Of a stretch of DNA of 34,849 nt, positions 8,294-16,766 are shown one piece after another; the stretch's first letter is position 1, and each line of letters begins with the position of its first letter. The DNA comes from Bacteroidota bacterium (GTDB lineage Bacteria > Bacteroidota > Bacteroidia > Chitinophagales > Saprospiraceae): positions 1 to 34,849 of the forward strand of contig JANSWP010000076.1 in NCBI GenBank assembly GCA_024743405.1, written 5' to 3'. A program made the translations under genes and the position numbers. A model generated the notes under the pieces. That model saw only the letters and a program-made list of their open reading frames with translations, was not told the origin of the DNA and ran no database searches.

Positions 8294-8964
8294 TCCCCCC
8301 TGAACAAAATGCAGAATTTGTATGTCAGATGGAGGCAGTATTGGATGTTTACAAACGCCCTTTAGACCCTAAAAATCCTGTTGTGTGTTTAGATGAATCA
8401 CCTAAACAACTTGTGAGTGAAACGCGCAAACCTATTATAACCTCTGATGGTCGAACTTTGTACGATTATGAATATAAAAGAGAAGGTGCGGCAGAAGTTT
8501 ATATGTGTTTTGAGCCATTAGCAGGTAAACGTTATATAACAGTAACGGATGACCACACAATGGTGCAATGGGCAAAAATTGTGTCCGATTTAGTACTTAA
8601 TAAGTATCCAAATGCTGAAAAAATAACACTTGTTCAAGATAACTTATCTGCTCACAAACCATTTGCGATGTATAAAATATTTGAACCACAAAAAGCTCGT
8701 GAAATTTTAAATAAACTTGAATTCGTTTTTACTCCAAAGCACGGGAGTTGGCTAAATATGGCAGAAATTGAAATTGGTGTTTTGAAAAGGCAAGGACTCA
8801 AAAATAGAGTCGCCTCCAAAAAAGAACTTATTGACCAAGTTCAACAATTTCAACAGCAGCGAAATAGTCAAATCAAAAAAGTCAATTGGCAATTTACTAC
8901 CGATGATGCAAGAGTAAAATTGAAACGACTTTATCCTATTATTGAACAAGTCAACTTATCATAA
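8284..8964 (+). CDS. IS630-family transposase, catalytic part (OrfB, DDE domain)
   Basis: The catalytic half, in the -1 frame relative to OrfA. Acidic residues of the DDE triad are visible: D37 in VCLDESPKQL, D119 in LVQDNLSAH and E161 in HGSWLNMAEIEIG. The segment FTPKHGSWLNMAE is typical of the DDE_3/IS630 superfamily. The C-terminal FTTDDARVKLKRLYP is also typical. The ATG at 8284 is only the first ATG in this frame. The -1 reading is open back through the A-run at 8251, and MWVIPPE continues family-like sequence coded upstream, so it is most likely made as an OrfAB fusion. The stop at 8962-8964 overlaps the inner end of the right inverted repeat region. Confidence 0.88.
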   Translation: MWVIPPEQNAEFVCQMEAVLDVYKRPLDPKNPVVCLDESPKQLVSETRKPIITSDGRTLYDYEYKREGAAEVYMCFEPLAGKRYITVTDDHTMVQWAKIVSDLVLNKYPNAEKITLVQDNLSAHKPFAMYKIFEPQKAREILNKLEFVFTPKHGSWLNMAEIEIGVLKRQGLKNRVASKKELIDQVQQFQQQRNSQIKKVNWQFTTDDARVKLKRLYPIIEQVNLS

Positions 8965-8986
8965 ATAATTTGACTTACTACTAAGC

Positions 8987-9011
8987 AAACCACTATTACT
9001 ATTTGTGGTTT
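8987..9011 (+). other. Short perfect hairpin downstream of the IS630 element
   Basis: AAACCAC (8987-8993) and GTGGTTT (9005-9011) form a 7-bp stem with an 11-base loop. It lies outside the element, between it and the sulfotransferase gene. No T-tract follows, so the role is unknown; it might have been part of the original rfbA 3' region. Confidence 0.3.
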
Positions 9012-9043
9012 AAAAAATCTAAAAGGATACTTATATAGCATTT

Positions 9044-9919
9044 ATGTCTAATGTGAAAAAAGAAATAGCCTCATTTGTAAAATATTTTTTGCCAGGCTAT
9101 GAACCTGATTTTTTAATTGTAGGAGCTCAAAAAGCAGGAACGACTTCCTTGTTTTATTATTTAGATCAACATCCTGAAATGTTTGGTGCGCCAGGAAAGG
9201 AACTACGTTTCTTTGATAGAGATGAAAATTATAAGCAAGGGATTAGTTGGTATAAAAAGAAATTTATTGAACTAAAGAAACCTTTAATTAGAGGAAGAAA
9301 AAATTTTGAGGCAACCCCTGAGTATCTTTATAGATTAAATGCTATCCAACGAATATATAATTTTAAACCAGATCTCAAGATTATTATTTTACTACGAGAA
9401 CCAGTCAAAAGAGCTTTTTCAGCTTGGAATATGTATAGAGATTTTCAGATTAGTAGAGAAAAACTTCCTAAAGTCTTCTATACAGGATATATAGAAGATA
9501 GAGCTAATCAGATTCTTTCAGAATTATATCAAAATGAAAATTTCCCTTCGTTTGAGGAAGCTGCAATAGCAGATGTAAATAAATATAAAGAGAATTCAAT
9601 ATTTGAAGAGCCTTCATTTATAAGGAGAGGCATTTATTACCCTCAAGTAAAACGATATTTTGATTTATTTGGAAGAGATAATGTAAAAATAATTGGATTT
9701 AAAGATTTAATAGGAAAAAATAAGATACAAGTTTTAAATGACTTATTAGCGTTTCTTGAGATGCCATCCTCAAACTGGTCTTTTTTAGAAGATGAAAGAA
9801 GAAATGCTAGAGACTACCCATTTCCTTTAAAAGAGGAAATGAAAGCCTTCCTATCAAAGTTTTATCAGCCTCATAATGAACAATTATTTGAATTATTAGG
9901 CTTTAAACCTAATTGGTGA
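9044..9919 (+). CDS. Sulfotransferase, heparan-sulfate-sulfotransferase-like
   Basis: A PAPS-dependent sulfotransferase of 291 residues. The 5'-phosphosulfate loop is GAQKAGTTSL (27-36), with K30 in the place of the catalytic lysine. KELRFFD (52-58) matches the KE-x-x-FFD pattern of heparan/chondroitin N- and O-sulfotransferases. The 3'-phosphate motif is LLREPVKRAFSAW (R118 to S126). In that family EATPEYLY (89-96) lies by the acceptor. It would transfer sulfate from PAPS to a hydroxyl or amino group of the glycan. Among the six sulfotransferases here it is the closest by motif to animal glycosaminoglycan enzymes. It has an ATG start, is the first gene after the IS630 element, and is followed 22 bases later by the aminotransferase gene. 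The acceptor is not known. Confidence 0.88.
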   Translation: MSNVKKEIASFVKYFLPGYEPDFLIVGAQKAGTTSLFYYLDQHPEMFGAPGKELRFFDRDENYKQGISWYKKKFIELKKPLIRGRKNFEATPEYLYRLNAIQRIYNFKPDLKIIILLREPVKRAFSAWNMYRDFQISREKLPKVFYTGYIEDRANQILSELYQNENFPSFEEAAIADVNKYKENSIFEEPSFIRRGIYYPQVKRYFDLFGRDNVKIIGFKDLIGKNKIQVLNDLLAFLEMPSSNWSFLEDERRNARDYPFPLKEEMKAFLSKFYQPHNEQLFELLGFKPNW

Positions 9920-9941
9920 TTTTCACTCAAATATTTTTAAA

Positions 9942-11030
9942 ATGATACCTGTTACTAAACCATTTTTACCACCAAAAGTAGAATACGATAACCTTCTTCA
10001 AGGGATATGGGAACGAAATTGGTTAACGAATAATGGACCTCTAGTAAATGATTTAGAACTTAGCTTGAAAAGATACCTAGAGTTACCCCATTTATTATTT
10101 TTATCAAATGGGACAATAGCAATTCAAATAGCATTAAAAGCATTGAATGTCACTAAAGAAGTTATCACTACTCCTTTTAGCTATGTGGCTACTACCAGTA
10201 GTTTAGTATGGGAAGGATGTAAACCGATTTTTGTAGATATTGACGGAAAATCTTTGAATATTGACCCAAAGAAAATAGAAAAAGCTATTACAAAAGATAC
10301 ACAAGCTATTTTAGCTACACATTGTTTTGGAAATCCATGTGATGTAGATGCGATTGAAACAATTGCTAAAAAACACGATTTGAAAGTAATCTATGATGCA
10401 GCTCATTGCTTTGGGACAAATTACAATGGAGGGTCAATATTTAATTATGGCGATATAAGTACTACTAGCTTTCATGCGACTAAACTTTTTCATACAATAG
10501 AAGGAGGAGCGGTATTTACTAACGATTCTCTTTTATTGAAAAAGATGGTTTATTTGAGAAATTTTGGACATGATGGCTCCGAACAATTTAATGGAGTTGG
10601 AATAAATGGAAAAAACTCAGAGTTTCATGCGGCGATGGGCGTTTGTAATCTAAAACATATAAAAGAAATTCTTGCAGCGAGGAAAGCGCAATCTGAAATT
10701 TATGACCAATTATTATTCAATAAAAAATTGAATATAGTAAAACCAAAAATTCTTGATGGAGCTGAGTTTAACTATGCGTATTATCCTGTAGTATTCGAAA
10801 ATGAAGAAATTGCTTTAAATGTAAAAGCAACCTTAGAGAGAGGTAAAGTTTTTCCACGCCGATATTTTTATCCTAGTTTAAGTGATTTAAATTACGTGAC
10901 GAAGCAACCCACACCAATAGCAGACGATATCGCTTCACGAATTTTGTGCTTACCACTATATCATTCTCTTAGTACTCAGGAACAAGAATTGATTGCTCGA
11001 ATAATTATTAGAACTATAAAATATAATTAA
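9942..11030 (+). CDS. DegT/DnrJ/EryC1-family sugar aminotransferase, VioA-like
   Basis: A PLP-dependent nucleotide-sugar aminotransferase, 362 residues. PLP lysine K181 in FHATKLFHTIEGG; D152 in YDAAHCFG holds the PLP ring nitrogen; the N-terminal MIPVTKPFLPP and NWLTNNGP segments resemble VioA/FdtB enzymes. These add an amino group at C4 (VioA) or C3 (FdtB) of a dTDP-keto-6-deoxyhexose. With rfbA upstream and a WecF-like transferase two genes downstream, a dTDP-4-amino-4,6-dideoxyhexose is the best inference. The keto substrate needs an RfbB not found here. The stop TAA is followed at once by the GTG of the next gene, suggesting coupled translation. Confidence 0.88.
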   Translation: MIPVTKPFLPPKVEYDNLLQGIWERNWLTNNGPLVNDLELSLKRYLELPHLLFLSNGTIAIQIALKALNVTKEVITTPFSYVATTSSLVWEGCKPIFVDIDGKSLNIDPKKIEKAITKDTQAILATHCFGNPCDVDAIETIAKKHDLKVIYDAAHCFGTNYNGGSIFNYGDISTTSFHATKLFHTIEGGAVFTNDSLLLKKMVYLRNFGHDGSEQFNGVGINGKNSEFHAAMGVCNLKHIKEILAARKAQSEIYDQLLFNKKLNIVKPKILDGAEFNYAYYPVVFENEEIALNVKATLERGKVFPRRYFYPSLSDLNYVTKQPTPIADDIASRILCLPLYHSLSTQEQELIARIIIRTIKYN

Positions 11031-11897
11031 GTGCAGAAGGCATTTATTATTGGAAACCCACGTTCGGGAACTACTCTATTAAGGTTGATGCTTAATGCAC
11101 ATCCTGAAATAGTAGCACCCCCCGAGTGCGGTTTTTTGCATTGGTGGTATCAAAAATATAAGAATTGGAATGATAAAGATGCTCTTTCGGTAAGTACTAT
11201 CTCATCATTTATTGATGATTTATTGGGTAGTAAAAAAATTGAAACATGGAATCTGCCTAGAGATGGAATTATTCAATATATTTTGAACAAACAACCTGAT
11301 ACATACGCTGATTTAGGTGCATTAGTCTATAAATATTGGGCAGAAAAGAAACATAAATCTCCATCCATTCTTATGGATAAAAACAATTATTACATTCGTC
11401 ACCTTGAGGATTTAATTCAGATATGGCCTAATGCAAAATTTATCTTTTTAGTAAGAGATGGTAGAGATGTGGCATGTTCTTATAAAGCTATTAAAAAACT
11501 AGATACTAATTCACCATATAAACCAAACTTGCCTGAAAGTATAGATGATATAGCTAATGAGTGGTCACATAACAATAAAAATGTGATTTCCTTTCTTGAA
11601 TCCAAGCAAAATAATGATTATCACATAATTCGATATGAAGATTTGTTAAGAAATCCCATAGAAGCACTAAGCTCTTTGTTATCAATTTTTCACATCCCAT
11701 TCAGTGAGGAAATGCTTGATTTTTATAAATATAATGATGAACCTAATTTAACTATTGATTGGAAAAAGAAAACTTTAGAAAAGGTTGATGGAGATAATGT
11801 AGGGAAATTTAAAAAAATATTAACAAACCAAGAAATTATTGATTTTCAGAATATTGCAAGTCAAGTGCTCTTGAGGTTTAATTATGAGCTTATATAA
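11031..11897 (+). CDS. Sulfotransferase family protein
   Basis: A second PAPS-dependent sulfotransferase, 288 residues. The 5' loop is IIGNPRSGTTLLRLML (6-21). The 3'-phosphate motif is FLVRDGRDVACSY (139-151; R142 and S150). IIRYEDLLRNP lies in the late part, a common bacterial sulfotransferase motif. It belongs to the Stf-like group with an RSGTT loop rather than the KAGTT type of the preceding sulfotransferase. The start is GTG directly after the aminotransferase stop, and the stop is directly followed by the ATG of the GT56-like gene, so all three are probably one translational unit. That places it with the dTDP-amino-sugar genes; sulfation of that residue or its neighbour is a reasonable guess only. 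Confidence 0.87.
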   Translation: MQKAFIIGNPRSGTTLLRLMLNAHPEIVAPPECGFLHWWYQKYKNWNDKDALSVSTISSFIDDLLGSKKIETWNLPRDGIIQYILNKQPDTYADLGALVYKYWAEKKHKSPSILMDKNNYYIRHLEDLIQIWPNAKFIFLVRDGRDVACSYKAIKKLDTNSPYKPNLPESIDDIANEWSHNNKNVISFLESKQNNDYHIIRYEDLLRNPIEALSSLLSIFHIPFSEEMLDFYKYNDEPNLTIDWKKKTLEKVDGDNVGKFKKILTNQEIIDFQNIASQVLLRFNYELI

Positions 11898-13046
11898 ATG
11901 AATATTCATATTGTAGACGATCAAAAATTTATCAATCAATCTTTTGAAAGGTTTGAGAAATATTACCCCAATCAAAACATTTTCTTTGTTCAAGTTGGTC
12001 GAGACTTTAAAGGGGGGTTTAAATATGTGCAGCCTAACAATCATATTGTTCCATTATGTTTAACAAAAAAAGGAGCTATTGATAAGATTCTTAAATATTG
12101 TGAAGACGGAGAATGTAACTTATTTATCCATTATTTAAGGTCTGTAAAGGCATACATTGCTCTTGAAATCTGTAAAAGGATTAATTGTAAAACGCATTGG
12201 ATATTTTATGGTGCGGATTTATATAGTATTCTGCAAAAAAAGGGAGCGTATACATTGAATGATTATGGGGTAAAAAAGACTCCAATTAAAAAAAAATTAC
12301 GACTCTTTTTTCTGCAATTTCTAATGGGGAGTACGGAGGGGAAACCAATAGAAACGTTCATTAAAAAACTTGACTATTTCTGTTTCTGGAATCACTTTGA
12401 TTATTTACTTTTGAAAAAGCATTTTCCAACAGAGGCAAAATTTAAGCTTTTTCGGTATTTCGCAGCTTCTATTAATAAGTTAGATAGTTTTTCTACTAAT
12501 ACAAATAACAATGTGATTTTGGTTAATCATTCTGCCTCAGTGAATGGAAATCACTTAACTATTCTATCGAAATTAAAGAAGATTGATATAGGGAAGAGAA
12601 TTAAGAAGGTTTATGTTCCCTTGAGTTACGGATCGGAAAAAGTGATAAACCCAACTATAGAGTATGGAACAGCAAACCTTGCTTATGCTTTTGTACCTAT
12701 TCGAGATTATATGAGTGCATCAGATTATTATGGTTTTTTAAATAAAGTAGGAGTTGCGTTTTTTGGACATAGAAGGCAAGAAGGCGGTAATAATATTTTC
12801 TATTTATTGTCAACAGGAGCTAAAGTTTTTTTGAGGCGAGAGAATAATTTATTCCATTATCTTAGGGAGAAAGGATATCATGTTTATGATTTTGATAGTG
12901 ATTTATTAAATTTTGATGATTTGGAGCTGTTGAGTAAGGAGAAACAATTACACAATAGACAATTAATTGAGCAGGAATTTTCCCAAGAATATATTGATTC
13001 AGTATATCAAAACTTAATTGAGCCTATTTCAACTGATTTGGTATAA
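11898..13046 (+). CDS. GT56-like glycosyltransferase (WecF / Fuc4NAc-transferase type)
   Basis: 382 residues resembling the 4-alpha-L-fucosyltransferase family (GT56), whose known member WecF transfers Fuc4NAc from its dTDP form in enterobacterial common antigen. Visible marks are FFVQVGRDF near the N-terminus; a central HWIFYGADLY; and the C-terminal block FFGHRRQEGGNNIFYLLSTGAKVFL (about 284-308), where the HRRQ, Gly-Asn-Ile and GAKVFL elements match WecF-type proteins. No N-terminal signal or long membrane helix is visible, consistent with a peripheral enzyme on the cytoplasmic side. The neighbouring VioA-like aminotransferase would make a 4-amino donor, which supports the call. The ATG abuts the preceding stop. 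Confidence 0.78.
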   Translation: MNIHIVDDQKFINQSFERFEKYYPNQNIFFVQVGRDFKGGFKYVQPNNHIVPLCLTKKGAIDKILKYCEDGECNLFIHYLRSVKAYIALEICKRINCKTHWIFYGADLYSILQKKGAYTLNDYGVKKTPIKKKLRLFFLQFLMGSTEGKPIETFIKKLDYFCFWNHFDYLLLKKHFPTEAKFKLFRYFAASINKLDSFSTNTNNNVILVNHSASVNGNHLTILSKLKKIDIGKRIKKVYVPLSYGSEKVINPTIEYGTANLAYAFVPIRDYMSASDYYGFLNKVGVAFFGHRRQEGGNNIFYLLSTGAKVFLRRENNLFHYLREKGYHVYDFDSDLLNFDDLELLSKEKQLHNRQLIEQEFSQEYIDSVYQNLIEPISTDLV

Positions 13047-13061
13047 AAACATGAAGAATTT

Positions 13062-14189
13062 ATGAATAAATTTAATCAGTTGTTTTTTCCGCATGAAGGT
13101 AAGAAAGAATATTTTGGAGCATTAGATGGATTAAGAGGTCTTGCTGTGCTTTTTGTGTTGTTAAGTCACTCAAGCAATGATAATTTGTTTTTTCATGAAT
13201 ACTTAAATTTTCAAAAAATTGGGAAAATTGGTGTGTATTTGTTTTTTGTTTTGTCCGCTTATCTATTAGATCGACAAATTGCACTTGCTTTAATGACGGG
13301 TAAATCAAGTAAGCTTTATTGGAAAAATTATTTTTTACGAAGATTTTTAAGGATATATCCGTTATTCACTATCTCACTTCTAGCTTATGGTTTCGCTTCG
13401 TTTATGGGTATGGAAACTATGATTCAATCGAAAGAAGACTTTTTTTCCCATTTATTTTTAATTAAAGGAGAATGGATGTATTGGTCTATTCCTGTAGAAT
13501 TTAAATACTATTTTATTTCACCCTTAATTATGTTTTTTTGTCACAAATATTTGAAATGGGATATAAAGTATATGCTTATTTTATTATCTATAATAATGGT
13601 ATTAGCTACTGCCCTTACACTTAGTAAATCATTTGTTACGGATTCTAGGGTCTCAACATTTAGGTATTTTCCAATATTTTTAGTAGGGACGATTATTTCT
13701 ATTTATGAATTGCTTATTAAACAAAAACATAATTTAGAGAAGTATAAACAAAAAATAGAAATAGCAGGTGGTATATCATTAGCAATTATTCTTATTACAA
13801 TACCTTATTATTTTCAACTAATATTTGATAAAACAATTCCATCCCAAAATGCTAAATTTTACGTTTTCTTTGCAGTTTTATGGGGACTTATATTGATTAC
13901 TGCCAAATATGGAACGGGAATTATAAAGAGAATTTTAGAGTTTAAATTATTACGTTTTTTAGGGATAATTAGTTTTAGCTTATATTTATTTCATCAATTA
14001 ATATTAAAATTAATTATTTCTAACTATATTGTATTGCCAGAGAATATTAAGATTTACATATTCTTTATTTTTTCAATAATATTATCAACTATAACTTATC
14101 TTATTATTGAAAAACCTTTATCAAAGATAAAGATTTATAAGCAGGAGATTACAGAAAAGCAGTTGAGTGAGACTCTTGAAGTTAAATAA
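13062..14189 (+). CDS. Membrane O-acyltransferase (acyltransferase-3 / OafA family)
   Basis: A polytopic membrane protein of 375 residues, about ten hydrophobic helices. Family marks are LDGLRGLAVLFVLLSH (about 22-37), with the conserved histidine at the end of the first helix, FFVLSAYLL, and RRFLRIYPLF. OafA-type enzymes O-acetylate polysaccharides or lipid-linked repeat units, using acetyl-CoA from the cytoplasm. No SGNH domain is fused to it, but a broken SGNH esterase gene follows within 80 bases. The charged C-terminal tail is short. Start ATG at 13062, 15 bases after the GT56-like gene. It probably acetylates the repeat unit made by this locus. Confidence 0.88.
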   Translation: MNKFNQLFFPHEGKKEYFGALDGLRGLAVLFVLLSHSSNDNLFFHEYLNFQKIGKIGVYLFFVLSAYLLDRQIALALMTGKSSKLYWKNYFLRRFLRIYPLFTISLLAYGFASFMGMETMIQSKEDFFSHLFLIKGEWMYWSIPVEFKYYFISPLIMFFCHKYLKWDIKYMLILLSIIMVLATALTLSKSFVTDSRVSTFRYFPIFLVGTIISIYELLIKQKHNLEKYKQKIEIAGGISLAIILITIPYYFQLIFDKTIPSQNAKFYVFFAVLWGLILITAKYGTGIIKRILEFKLLRFLGIISFSLYLFHQLILKLIISNYIVLPENIKIYIFFIFSIILSTITYLIIEKPLSKIKIYKQEITEKQLSETLEVK

Positions 14190-14264
14190 AACTACACTAT
14201 TACTTATAGTGGTCTTGGAGGCTAGTATTGATTAATTTATTTTTTAATCATAAAACTGTTTAAA

Positions 14265-15077
14265 ATGTCAACAACAACCTTCAACACTTTTATCTCCTTA
14301 GCTGGAGACTCAACTATGAGGTCTAGCCCTGAAGTTCAGCATAATGGCTGGGGGGAAGCTTTTAATGGCGTAACATATGGTGGAAAATCATTTGCCTCCT
14401 TTCCCACATTTAATCAACCTTAGAATATAAGTAGTATTCAGTCTGCATACTCTGGTATAACTACTAATAAAGTTGTGCAAAACTTTGGAAAACCTGGTGC
14501 GACACCGCAAATTTTTTATGATAAATCTCCTAGTTCTAAATGGACTGCTCTAGTAAATTCTCGTCCAGTGTATGCAATTTTAATGTTTGGACAAAATGGA
14601 CCGGGTGAAGGGGGAGAGACTGCTTGGAAAAAAGATTTAAGTAGTATGTGTACTGACCTTCTAAGTGCAGGGACAACTCCTATAATACTGCCTTTAACTC
14701 CAGAAAGAGTTCCAGGTGGTAGTCCAGCTCCGTTAGGTTATCCAGGACCAGGTAGCTCTGCTATGTATGATTTTGTTACTTATGCGAATGATGTATATGT
14801 GAATTTAAGCTCTGGAGATCCGAGCTTAGAATATTTTAATTCAAGTAAGACCCTAGTGAGTTTTTTTAATACTAAAGGAGGAACTTGGGTTGAAAATAAT
14901 ATTAATGCTACGGATGGTTCTGGTCTAGTTCATTATCAACCTAAAGGAGCTGTGTATATTGCGCAACAAATTGCTGCTCTTCTGCCTACTGCGATTACAC
15001 AGTATTTAAATAATCCAAAAGATATTGCGAGTAATTTTAGCTGTACTGCAAATTGTAGTTATTCGACTGGCTCGTAA
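14265..15077 (+). pseudogene. SGNH/GDSL-type esterase interrupted by an in-frame TAG
   Basis: Read in one frame from the ATG at 14265 to the TAA at 15075-15077, this is a 270-codon gene with a single internal TAG at 14421-14423. Before the stop lies block I, ISLAGDSTM, with the nucleophile serine, and then HNGWGEAF, as in rhamnogalacturonan-acetylesterase-like SGNH hydrolases. After it come the FGQNGPGEGG block and LVHYQPKGA with the likely catalytic His. The ORF from 14475 alone lacks the nucleophile and cannot be active. The stop may be a recent nonsense mutation or a sequencing error. No signal peptide is seen. Lying beside the acyltransferase gene, it may once have removed O-acetyl groups. 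A terminator follows. Confidence 0.8.
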
Positions 15078-15108
15078 AAGAGATAGTATAGTTTTTAAAT
15101 AAGGAGTA

Positions 15109-15155
15109 CATTAGCATAGGAATATTTCTAATTTTCTTATGCTAATGGTTTTATT
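15109..15155 (+). terminator. Rho-independent-type terminator after the SGNH pseudogene
   Basis: CATTAGCATAGGAA (15109-15122) pairs with TTCTTATGCTAATG (15134-15147). That is 14 positions with one G-T wobble and an 11-base loop, followed by the T-rich GTTTTATT. It is the clearest terminator in the window. It suggests that the genes up to the SGNH pseudogene and those from the flippase onward are separate transcripts. Confidence 0.72.
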
Positions 15156-15278
15156 ATGACTATTCAATTTAAGCTAAAAGTAAAAACCTAAAGTAATTAA
15201 AATCTTTATTCTTACACAGCGGTACCTATTAAAATAAAATGTCAGTGTTACATTTTTGGACGAAATAGACAATAGCAA
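15156..15278 (+). other. Spacer before the flippase gene, likely holding a promoter
   Basis: About 120 AT-rich bases lie between the terminator and the flippase start. A promoter is expected here, because transcription probably restarts. No exact Bacteroidota -7 element (TAnnTTTG) was found. The nearest is TACATTTTTG around 15250-15259, which has too many T residues, so no site is claimed. Confidence 0.3.
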
Positions 15279-16748
15279 ATGGACGCGGGAGATCATAAGA
15301 AAAAGACAATATCAAGTCTGAAGTGGAATGTAATGAGCCAAATTATTACGCAAGGGACAACTATTGTTGTGGGTATTCTCTTAGCTAGACTATTAGGTCC
15401 CAAAGCGTTTGGGTTGATAGGAATGATTACGGTATTTACAGGCTTTTTGAATGTCTTCAAAGATTTTGGGTTAGGAAGTGCTTTAATACATAAGAAGGTC
15501 ATTGATAGTAAAGATACAAGCACAGCTTTTTGGGCCAATTTGATATTAGGAGTTTTATTGGCTGTTATTCTTTTTGTGGGTAGTAGTTTTATTGCCAATT
15601 TTTATGGAGAGGACCTATTAGGTAAATTGACGAAGGTCATGTCGATTATGTTCATTATCCAATCCTTAAATTATGTTCAATTATCTTTATTTAAGAAATC
15701 CTTAGACTTTAAAAAATTATTTTGGGTAAATACATTAGCAGTTGTAACTTCAGGAGGAGTAGCAATTATTTTAGCATTAATGGATTATGGTGTTTGGAGT
15801 CTCATATTTCAATCTATATTAAGAGCCTTAATAACCGCTTTTGTATTGTGGTTTCTTTCTAATTGGAGGCCTTCATTTGTTTTTTCAAAAGAACGATTTA
15901 ATGAATTAATGAAATTTAGCCTTCCATTAATGGGAAATCAAACCTTTCATTATTGGACTAGAAATCTAGATAAATTATTGATTGGGAAATATTTAGGAAT
16001 GAGTGATTTGGGCTACTATAATAGATCATATTCATTAATGTTAGTTCCTGTGAAGCGAGTTAGTAGCGTAATTTCTACAGTGATGTTTCCTTCATTATCT
16101 ATTATTCAAGACGATAAACTAAGAATAAAAAGCATCTACTTAAAGATGTCTCGAATTATAGCTTCTGTTACTTTCCCAATTGCATTGATTTTTTTTTTAT
16201 CTGCGGAACCCTTTGTTTATGGAATATTGGGAAATGAGTGGTTGGAAGCAATTCCAATAATAAAAATATTAGCTTTTTTAAGTGCCATCCAATCCATTAA
16301 TACATTAAATGGCAATATTTATCTTTCTCAAGGAGCAACAGCTCTTCAATTTAAATTAAAACTTTTTACTACGCCAATACCCATTTTACTTATTATTGGT
16401 GGTTTACAGTTTGGAATTAATGGTGTTGCCCTCGCAATACTCTGTTCTAGTATAATTACAAGTTGGCCGAATTGGTTTTTTGCAGGACGTCTCATTAATT
16501 GCTCAGTAAAAGAAATCATAATCAACATTTCACCGATTATATTGGTCTGTATTCCAATTATTTTAATAGGAATGTTTTTAAAAGAAATGTTATTTAATTC
16601 AGTACCTGAAATATTTCAACTTGCTATTATCCTAGTCTATGTAATCGGGTTTTATGTTTTGTTGATAAAGTTATTTAATTTAATAATTTACAAAGAGTGG
16701 ATTCTAATATTGAGAGAGCAAATACCAGTTCTAAAATCTCGTAAGTAG
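15279..16748 (+). CDS. Wzx-type lipid-linked oligosaccharide flippase (MOP superfamily)
   Basis: 489 residues, polytopic, with about 12-14 membrane helices, the size and pattern of Wzx/TuaB/WzxC flippases. The N-terminal part (ISSLKWNVMSQIITQGTT, then LLGPKAFGLIGMITVF) and the internal WTRNLDKLLIGKYLGMSDLGYYNRSY are characteristic of the group. It would flip the undecaprenyl-linked repeat unit across the inner membrane for polymerisation. A run of ten T (16189-16198) inside the reading frame encodes I-F-F-L and could be prone to slippage. ATG start at 15279 after the terminator and spacer, so it probably opens a new transcript. wecB follows after 18 bases. Confidence 0.9.
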   Translation: MDAGDHKKKTISSLKWNVMSQIITQGTTIVVGILLARLLGPKAFGLIGMITVFTGFLNVFKDFGLGSALIHKKVIDSKDTSTAFWANLILGVLLAVILFVGSSFIANFYGEDLLGKLTKVMSIMFIIQSLNYVQLSLFKKSLDFKKLFWVNTLAVVTSGGVAIILALMDYGVWSLIFQSILRALITAFVLWFLSNWRPSFVFSKERFNELMKFSLPLMGNQTFHYWTRNLDKLLIGKYLGMSDLGYYNRSYSLMLVPVKRVSSVISTVMFPSLSIIQDDKLRIKSIYLKMSRIIASVTFPIALIFFLSAEPFVYGILGNEWLEAIPIIKILAFLSAIQSINTLNGNIYLSQGATALQFKLKLFTTPIPILLIIGGLQFGINGVALAILCSSIITSWPNWFFAGRLINCSVKEIIINISPIILVCIPIILIGMFLKEMLFNSVPEIFQLAIILVYVIGFYVLLIKLFNLIIYKEWILILREQIPVLKSRK

Positions 16749-16766
16749 AAATCAATAAAAATATAA

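Larger units (their letters stand above)
7766..8981 (+). mobile_element. Complete IS630-family insertion sequence
   Basis: A 1216-bp element with 31-bp terminal inverted repeats, 7766-7796 against 8951-8981, identical at 27 of 31 positions. The outer 13 bases (GTAGTAAGTCAAA) and inner 11 bases (TGATAAGTTGA) match perfectly. TAA flanks both sides (7763-7765 and 8982-8984), consistent with the TA target duplication of the IS630/Tc1/mariner group. It carries one transposase split over two frames. Joining the flanks would restore a CCTAAGC site between rfbA and the sulfotransferase gene. The intact ends and frames suggest recent, possibly active, insertion. Confidence 0.92.

Noticed and set aside
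14195-14211. CACTAT/ATAGTG hairpin after the acyltransferase gene as a terminator
   Set aside because: The stem is only six pairs and no T-tract follows.
14475-15077. Taking the 200-codon ORF from ATG 14475 as an intact gene
   Set aside because: The same frame continues upstream past a single TAG to ATG 14265, and the upstream part holds the essential GDS block.
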